Part shown: positions 59,591 to 64,000 of the stretch, one piece after another | Numbering within the stretch: position 1 is the first letter of the stretch | Layout of the letters: the number at the start of each line of letters is the position of its first letter | Source: Clostridiales bacterium | GTDB taxonomy: Bacteria > Bacillota > Clostridia > Oscillospirales > Acutalibacteraceae | DNA length: 64,000 nucleotides | NCBI GenBank assembly: GCA_019422525.1 | Contig: JAHZDE010000001.1 | Location: 434,001 to 498,000 of the forward strand | Direction of reading: 5' to 3' | Notes under the pieces: generated by a model | What the model was told of the DNA's origin: nothing | Seen by the model: the letters and a program-made list of their open reading frames with translations, nothing else | Databases searched by the model: none | Program-made: the position numbers and the translations under genes

Positions 59591-60928
59591 ATGGAAAAAA
59601 CCAGGAAGCCCATGACCAGCGGCTCCATTTGGAAACAGATGACTTTTTTTGCACTGCCGCTGATGCTGGGCAATTTATTCCAGCAGATGTACAATACGGT
59701 GGACTCGCTGATTGTGGGAAACTTTTTGGGAAGCAGTGCTTTGGCGGCGGTAAGCTCGTCGGGCAGCCTGATTTTTATGCTGATTGGCTTTTTGAGCGGC
59801 ATTTCTTCCGGCGCCGGCGTGATTGTCGCCCGTTTTTTTGGCGCGCAGGATGACGAGAATTTACACCGGACTGTCCACACCACGGTGGCCTTTGGACTGG
59901 CGGCGGGGGTACTGATGACGGTGGCCGGTGTGCTTTTGTCGCCGCAGATTTTGATTTGGATGGGCACGCCGGAAAGCGTGATGGACAACTCGGTCGCCTA
60001 TTTGCAGATTTATTTTTCCGGTTCCCTGGGGTTTGTCATGTACAACATTTTTGTAGGCATTTTGCAGGCCGTGGGGGACAGCCGCCATCCGTTGTATTAC
60101 CTGATTGTGTCATCGGTCATCAATCTGGTGCTGGATGTGGTGTTTATCGAGTTCTTTCACACGGGAGTCGGCGGGGCGGCACTGGCTACGGTGATTTCCC
60201 AGGTGGTCAGCGCCTTGCTGTGCCTGGTGGAATTGATGAAAACCAAGGAAAACTACCGGCTGGAGCTAAAGAAAATCCGGTTTTACCGGGGGTTCCTGGG
60301 GCAGATTATCCGAATCGGGCTGCCTTCGGGGGTACAGAACTCGATTATCGCCTTTGCCAATGTGGTGGTCCAGTCCTACATCAACGCTTTTGGCGAAATG
60401 GCCATGGCAGGATATGGCGCATACAGCAAGGTGGAGGGCTTTGGCTTTCTGCCGATTAACAGCTTTACCATGGCGCTGACTACCTTTGTGGGCCAGAACC
60501 TGGGGGCCAAGCAATATGAGCGTACCCGGAAAGGGGCGCGCTTTGGGGTTTTGGTGACCATTACGCTGGCAGAGCTCATCGGTGTTTTGGTGTTTATCTT
60601 TGCGCCCCAGCTGATTGCCGCCTTTGACTCCACCCCGGAGGTCATCCAGTTCGGCATTGACAAGGCCCGTACCGCCGCCTTATTCTATTGCATCCTGGCC
60701 TATTCCCATTCCATTGCCGCGGTGCTGCGGGGCGCCGGCAAAGCCATGATTCCCATGATGATTATGATGATTTTCTGGTGTGTGGTGCGGGTGGCTTTCC
60801 TGGCGGTGATGATTCCCCTGACCCACAGCATCCAGGCCGTCTATTGGGTGTATCCGCTCACGTGGGCATTGAGCTCGGTGGCGTTTTTCTTCTATTATCA
60901 AAAGGCCAACTGGGACGGGGATTCCTAA
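59591..60928 (+). CDS. MATE family efflux transporter
   Basis: A 445-aa membrane protein with twelve helices in two halves: MTFFALPLMLGNLFQQMYNTVDSLIVGNFLGSSALAAVS, then IGLPSGVQNSIIAFANVVVQSYINAFG and the conserved FVGQNLGAKQ. It should use an ion gradient to expel organic cations or toxic metabolites. Of two adjacent ATGs I chose 59591, better spaced from GGGAGGAG. It belongs to a different MATE subgroup from the MepA-like gene at 48.8-50.1 kb. Its leader contains a promoter, a possible pseudoknot and a terminator, suggesting ligand-controlled expression. Confidence 0.93.
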   Translation: MEKTRKPMTSGSIWKQMTFFALPLMLGNLFQQMYNTVDSLIVGNFLGSSALAAVSSSGSLIFMLIGFLSGISSGAGVIVARFFGAQDDENLHRTVHTTVAFGLAAGVLMTVAGVLLSPQILIWMGTPESVMDNSVAYLQIYFSGSLGFVMYNIFVGILQAVGDSRHPLYYLIVSSVINLVLDVVFIEFFHTGVGGAALATVISQVVSALLCLVELMKTKENYRLELKKIRFYRGFLGQIIRIGLPSGVQNSIIAFANVVVQSYINAFGEMAMAGYGAYSKVEGFGFLPINSFTMALTTFVGQNLGAKQYERTRKGARFGVLVTITLAELIGVLVFIFAPQLIAAFDSTPEVIQFGIDKARTAALFYCILAYSHSIAAVLRGAGKAMIPMMIMMIFWCVVRVAFLAVMIPLTHSIQAVYWVYPLTWALSSVAFFFYYQKANWDGDS

Positions 60929-60949
60929 AAGTATATGCCGCAGGCAGCC

Positions 60950-60979
60950 TTGACAATGGGAAAATAAGAAGTATATACT
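60950..60979 (+). promoter_or_regulatory. Promoter of the AEC transporter gene
   Basis: TTGACA and TATACT with an 18-base spacer, beginning 20 bases after the MATE stop codon. Confidence 0.7.
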
Positions 60980-61050
60980 AATCAATAAGATACCCAGGGA
61001 GCCAAGGCTTTCGGGGAGAACACCCAAAGGGAAGAATCAAGAGAATATTC

Positions 61051-61087
61051 GCCACCCCGGGAAAGCCTATCGGGGTGGCTTCTTTCT
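61051..61087 (+). terminator. Terminator inside the AEC leader
   Basis: GCCACCCCG pairs with CGGGGTGGC around an 11-base loop, followed by TTCTTTCT. It stands between the promoter at 60950 and the gene start at 61135. Confidence 0.75.
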
Positions 61088-61134
61088 GGGCGGAGGCAGG
61101 GAAAACACAAGAAAATTCGGAATCGAGGGATGGT

Positions 61135-62070
61135 ATGGATACATTTTGGACGCTGCTGGAGCAGATTGGCCTGTTTGTGATTTATATTATAGTAGGCGTG
61201 ATTCTGGTCAAGACGAAGGTGCTCAGCCGGGACACCTTGGAGACGCTTTCCCGGTATGTGTTAAAGCTGGCTATGCCGGTGATGATATTTGTCAACACCA
61301 TAGACGGGGTGGACCGGCAGTCTTTGATTGAAACTTCGCCCCTGCTGGGGATTACGGTGCTGTTTTACTGCTGCACCTTCCTGCTGGCCAAGGGGCTGGC
61401 GATGGTTTTCCGGCTTCGGGACAACAAGGAACAGGTATACCGGGCGCTGTCCATGTTCGGCAACATCGGGTTTATGGGAATCCCCATTATCAGCAGTATT
61501 TTCCCCGAGCGGGGGATGCTGTATATTGCGGTGTTCACCATTATTGACCAGCTGGTGCTGTGGACGTTGGGCGTAAAACTGACCACCCCCTCGGGCGGGA
61601 AGGGGACGTTTACTCCCAAAAAGCTGGTGAACCCCTGTACCGTGGCCGTTGTACTGGCGGTGGTATTTGTGGTAGCGGGCGTCTCGCTTCCCTCCCTTTT
61701 GAACACCGCTTTGGACAAAATCGGCGGGACTGCCACCCCTCTGGCCATGATTTATCTGGGCGGCGTGTTTGCCTGTATGGACATCCGCAAGTACATTCGT
61801 TTTAAAGAGTTCTATGGCATCGTCGGGGTGAAGATGGTGATTTTCCCCATCCTGTTTTATTTGCTGGTAGGGCTGTTCCCCATCAGCGAAGAAATCCATC
61901 TGACCATTGCGCTGCTGGCCGCTATGCCTGCCATGTCCTCCATTGTGATGATGGCCAAGGCTTCCCACTCCGAAGGGGACTATGCCATGGGGGGCATTTT
62001 TGTCACCACGGTTTGTTCCATTATCACCCTGCCGGTGGTATGCTGGATTTTGCAGTCGGTGTTTTCATAA
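61135..62070 (+). CDS. AEC-family (auxin efflux carrier-like) transporter
   Basis: A 311-aa membrane protein with about ten helices. The N-terminus (FWTLLEQIGLFVIYIIVGVILVK, then LETLSRYVLKLAMPVMIFVNTI) and the segment SMFGNIGFMGIPIISSIF are typical of bacterial AEC carriers, which transport carboxylates such as malate or malonate. The substrate cannot be told. The ATG at 61135 has GAGGG about seven bases upstream; the longer frame to 61075 runs through the terminator hairpin. A terminator follows at 62097. Confidence 0.9.
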   Translation: MDTFWTLLEQIGLFVIYIIVGVILVKTKVLSRDTLETLSRYVLKLAMPVMIFVNTIDGVDRQSLIETSPLLGITVLFYCCTFLLAKGLAMVFRLRDNKEQVYRALSMFGNIGFMGIPIISSIFPERGMLYIAVFTIIDQLVLWTLGVKLTTPSGGKGTFTPKKLVNPCTVAVVLAVVFVVAGVSLPSLLNTALDKIGGTATPLAMIYLGGVFACMDIRKYIRFKEFYGIVGVKMVIFPILFYLLVGLFPISEEIHLTIALLAAMPAMSSIVMMAKASHSEGDYAMGGIFVTTVCSIITLPVVCWILQSVFS

Positions 62071-62096
62071 TGGAAAGAGAATAGAAAGCAAATGAA

Positions 62097-62143
62097 AACA
62101 GCCTTTCAATAACGGGATTCCGGGATTGGACGGCTGTTTTTTT
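62097..62143 (+). terminator. Terminator of the AEC gene
   Basis: AACAGCC pairs with GGCTGTT around a long loop that itself can pair partly, followed by TTTTTC. Between here and 62333 lies a likely promoter for the Cas10-like operon (TATAAT at 62255-62260, weak -35). Confidence 0.75.
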
Positions 62144-62333
62144 CTGTATTTTGTTCAGTTTCCGACGGGGCCGTTTTCGTAAGAGTGCGCCCTCTTTCGA
62201 CATCATAAAGTTACAAAATTTTACATTTGAGCTTTACTTCTTCATATATTATGCTATAATATTTCAAATAGTATTTTTTAAAAATGGTTACAATTTTCAA
62301 TGTTCGTATTTTTGATAAGGAGGGCCGATTTTG

Positions 62334-63830
62334 ATGAGGGTTTTACTGATTCTCGAGGTTTCCCGAAAACAGGATTATATCTTTTCCACCAAAAGGCTCC
62401 GGGAAAACGCCCAGCGTTCTGCAGATATCAGCTATGTTACCAGTAAGGAATTTTTTAAAGAGGAGGCTGCCGGACTGTTTGACGAGGAAAAGAATTTTAT
62501 CTATGCCGGCGGCGGGCATACGGTCTTGCAGTTTGACGGCCGGGAACAGGCGAAAGCGTTTGCCCAAGCCGTTACCGAAACCGTTTTGCGCAGATGGAAA
62601 GGGTTGGAGCTGTTTGTCAAAATCTCCCCCTATGAGGAGGCTATGACCCCCGGGGAAAACCTGAAAGAGCTTTCCAAAGGGCTGGAACGAAAAAAGGCGC
62701 TGCGGAAAACCTCCTTCAAACAGGCGGATATGGGAATGGAGCTGCTGGATTCAGAGACCTTCCTGCCCCAGCGGAAGGAGGAGCCAAACAGCCGCGCCTA
62801 TCATGTTTCCCCGCTGCCCGCGCCGGAAGGATGGGAATACCCTTCCCAGCTGGAGGAACTGGCCGGTGAGGATAACTTTATCGCCGTTATCCACATTGAC
62901 GGGAACGCCATGGGCAAACGGGTGGAAGAGATTTATCAAAAGCAGGCGGAAAGCTGGGATGATTGCTGCCGGAGTATTTCCCGGTTCAGCGAGGGGATTC
63001 AAAAGGATTTCGAAAAAGCTTTCCGGGATACTGAACAGGAAATCATCCAGCGGGGGGATTGGGTACCGTCCAAGATGCCCCTTCGGCCGGTAGTGCTGGC
63101 CGGGGATGACGTGTGTCTGGTAACGGCGGGGAACCTGGGGCTGGAATGTGCCCGGATTTTTTTGCAGAAGCTGGCGGCCAGTACCAATGAGGAGGACCAA
63201 AAGCCCTATGCCGCCTGTGCCGGTGTTGCCATGGTCCATGTCAAATTCCCCTTCCACCGCGCTTATGCCCTTTCGGAAAGCCTGTGCTCCCAAGCGAAAA
63301 AGTATGTGGCCCAAATTGACCCCCAAAGCCGGATTTCCGCCATGGACTGGCATATTGAGTTCGGCCAGATGCGGGACAGCCTTTCCAAAATCCGGGCGGA
63401 ATATGAAACGGAGGACGGCAGGCGGATGGAATTGCGGCCGGTCGTGGTGTCGGCGCCCCAAGAGATTTCCCTTCCTCCGCAGAAAACGTACCGGTTTTTC
63501 AAGGCCCTTTGCGGCTCCATGCAGAAAAACAGCAGGCAGATAGCCCGCAGCAAGCTCAAGGAGCTTCGCAATGCTTTGCGGCAGGGAGAGGTGGAAAGCC
63601 GGTTTTTCCTCCAGGACAAACAAATCAGCGATTTGCTGTATGACGGAATCGAAGCCCAGTTCCACACTTGGGAAGAACGCCGGGAGCAATATGAGAATAT
63701 GATTTTCCGGAATGCGCGCCTGCAAAAAGAGGCCTTTGCGGAAACGGACGGCCAGGTGCGGTGCCTGTTTTTTGACGCTTTGGAAATGATGGACCACTGT
63801 GTATTTTTGGAGGAGGGGGAAACGCCATGA
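62334..63830 (+). CDS. Compact Cas10/Cmr2-like palm-domain protein
   Basis: A 498-aa protein resembling the two-palm core of Cas10. Palm 1-like region: LLILEVSRKQDYIFSTKRLRENAQRSADISY and FIYAGGGHTVLQF (about 1-90). Palm 2: FIAVIHIDGNAMGKRV with metal-binding D189, then VVLAGDDVCLV (257-259), the counterpart of the GGDD cyclase motif with the first Gly replaced by Ala, and CAGVAMVHVKFPFHRAYALSESL. In type III CRISPR such palms make cyclic oligoadenylates. There is no HD nuclease domain and no four-Cys zinc finger, and it is about half the length of normal Cas10. The start could be ATG 62334 or TTG 62331 (AAGGAGG seven bases before the TTG). Its stop overlaps a RAMP gene. Confidence 0.82.
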   Translation: MRVLLILEVSRKQDYIFSTKRLRENAQRSADISYVTSKEFFKEEAAGLFDEEKNFIYAGGGHTVLQFDGREQAKAFAQAVTETVLRRWKGLELFVKISPYEEAMTPGENLKELSKGLERKKALRKTSFKQADMGMELLDSETFLPQRKEEPNSRAYHVSPLPAPEGWEYPSQLEELAGEDNFIAVIHIDGNAMGKRVEEIYQKQAESWDDCCRSISRFSEGIQKDFEKAFRDTEQEIIQRGDWVPSKMPLRPVVLAGDDVCLVTAGNLGLECARIFLQKLAASTNEEDQKPYAACAGVAMVHVKFPFHRAYALSESLCSQAKKYVAQIDPQSRISAMDWHIEFGQMRDSLSKIRAEYETEDGRRMELRPVVVSAPQEISLPPQKTYRFFKALCGSMQKNSRQIARSKLKELRNALRQGEVESRFFLQDKQISDLLYDGIEAQFHTWEERREQYENMIFRNARLQKEAFAETDGQVRCLFFDALEMMDHCVFLEEGETP

Positions 63831-64000
63831 GCGGACAAGTCATTCTGAAAATTACCATGCGCCTTCTGTCAGACGCCATTTTCGGCTCGGGGTTCAGCAC
63901 TCCCGGCGGCGACGATATCGGCGTTTATCAGGATTCGGACGGGTATCCTTATCTAAAGGGAAGCACGCTCAAGGGGCTTTTGCTGGAAAGTATGGAGAAC
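63827..64000 (+). CDS. RAMP-superfamily (Cas7/Csm3-like) protein, N-terminal fragment cut by the window end
   Basis: The first 58 codons are present. They show a RAMP fold start: GQVILKITMRLLSDAIFGSGFSTPGGDDIGVYQDSDGYPYLKGSTLKGLLLE. The G-S-G turn, the D-x-V/I-x-x-D segment and the glycine-rich PYLKGSTLKG loop are typical of Csm3/Cmr4-type Cas7 proteins, which bind crRNA and, with an Asp near GGDD, cut target RNA. The ATG overlaps the stop of the Cas10-like gene (ATGA), so the two are translationally coupled in one operon continuing beyond the window. Confidence 0.82.
   Translation, partial: MSGQVILKITMRLLSDAIFGSGFSTPGGDDIGVYQDSDGYPYLKGSTLKGLLLESMEN

Noticed and set aside
1..64000. tRNA, rRNA, insertion sequences, prophage genes or an integrated element boundary
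   Set aside because: I saw no transposase, integrase or phage structural gene, no tRNA-like cloverleaf and no rRNA sequence while reading the window; a tRNAscan-SE and ISfinder search would be the decisive check.

Overview
The window reads as chromosomal DNA of a low-to-moderate GC, endospore-forming Gram-positive anaerobe, most likely a gut Clostridia of the Oscillospirales/Ruminococcaceae type. Evidence: strong AGGAGG ribosome binding sites, sigma-A promoters, many U-run terminators, sporulation and germination genes (spoIIGA, sigE, gpr, ypeB, spore-coat-like proteins), type III pantothenate kinases, an ECF-type vitamin uptake protein, class II aldolase, and secreted glycosidases with Gram-positive wall-sorting tails. 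I saw no rRNA, tRNA, insertion sequence or prophage. Genus assignment is inference.

Layout. 0.1-4.2 kb: a YmdB-type phosphodiesterase, a lipoprotein coupled to an AraC regulator, a second lipoprotein, a MazF-type toxin and two small spore-coat-like proteins. 4.3-24.7 kb: the dominant feature, four tandem genes for very large secreted, wall-anchored GH85 endo-beta-N-acetylglucosaminidases (1071-1945 aa). Each has the same promoter module (two 9-bp direct repeats 21 bp apart just upstream of a weak -35, then TATAAT), the same 5' leader and its own terminator. The first two genes are mosaics with three long blocks that look identical, so gene conversion is active. 24.7-29 kb: spoIIGA-sigE behind a promoter with the unusual 22-nt spacer known for spoIIG, a histidine phosphatase lacking its second catalytic histidine, an XRE regulator and tcdA. 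29-31.5 kb: an ECF S component with two tandem CoaX paralogues. 31.5-36.5 kb: a split threonine/serine exporter, an ABC-F protein, a DUF2798-like membrane protein and fructose-bisphosphate aldolase.

36.5-37.2 kb holds a decayed CRISPR array with an internal 121-bp tandem duplication. 37.4-43.8 kb: ypeB, an EndoQ-UvrD fusion with two candidate sliding-clamp motifs, a 50-aa membrane protein too small for usual gene calling, rpsT and gpr. 43.8-48 kb: a tandem-TIR/TPR protein and an RtcB RNA ligase transcribed divergently from promoters whose -35 boxes overlap. 48-52 kb: a DUF3841-like protein, a MarR-MATE pair with a shared operator, and a cation-diffusion facilitator under a NiCo (czcD) riboswitch. 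52-62 kb: ftsH with a small helical partner, an ABC exporter, a WYL regulator with two small-molecule/metal-type proteins, a second MATE exporter and an AEC transporter, the last two with terminators inside their leaders. 62.3-64 kb: a compact Cas10-like palm protein overlapped by the start of a RAMP (Cas7/Csm3-like) gene; this operon runs off the window.

The best leads for undescribed biology are the Cas10-like/RAMP operon without adaptation genes in view, the TIR-TIR-TPR/RtcB divergent pair, the EndoQ-helicase fusion, and the co-regulated, recombining GH85 family.
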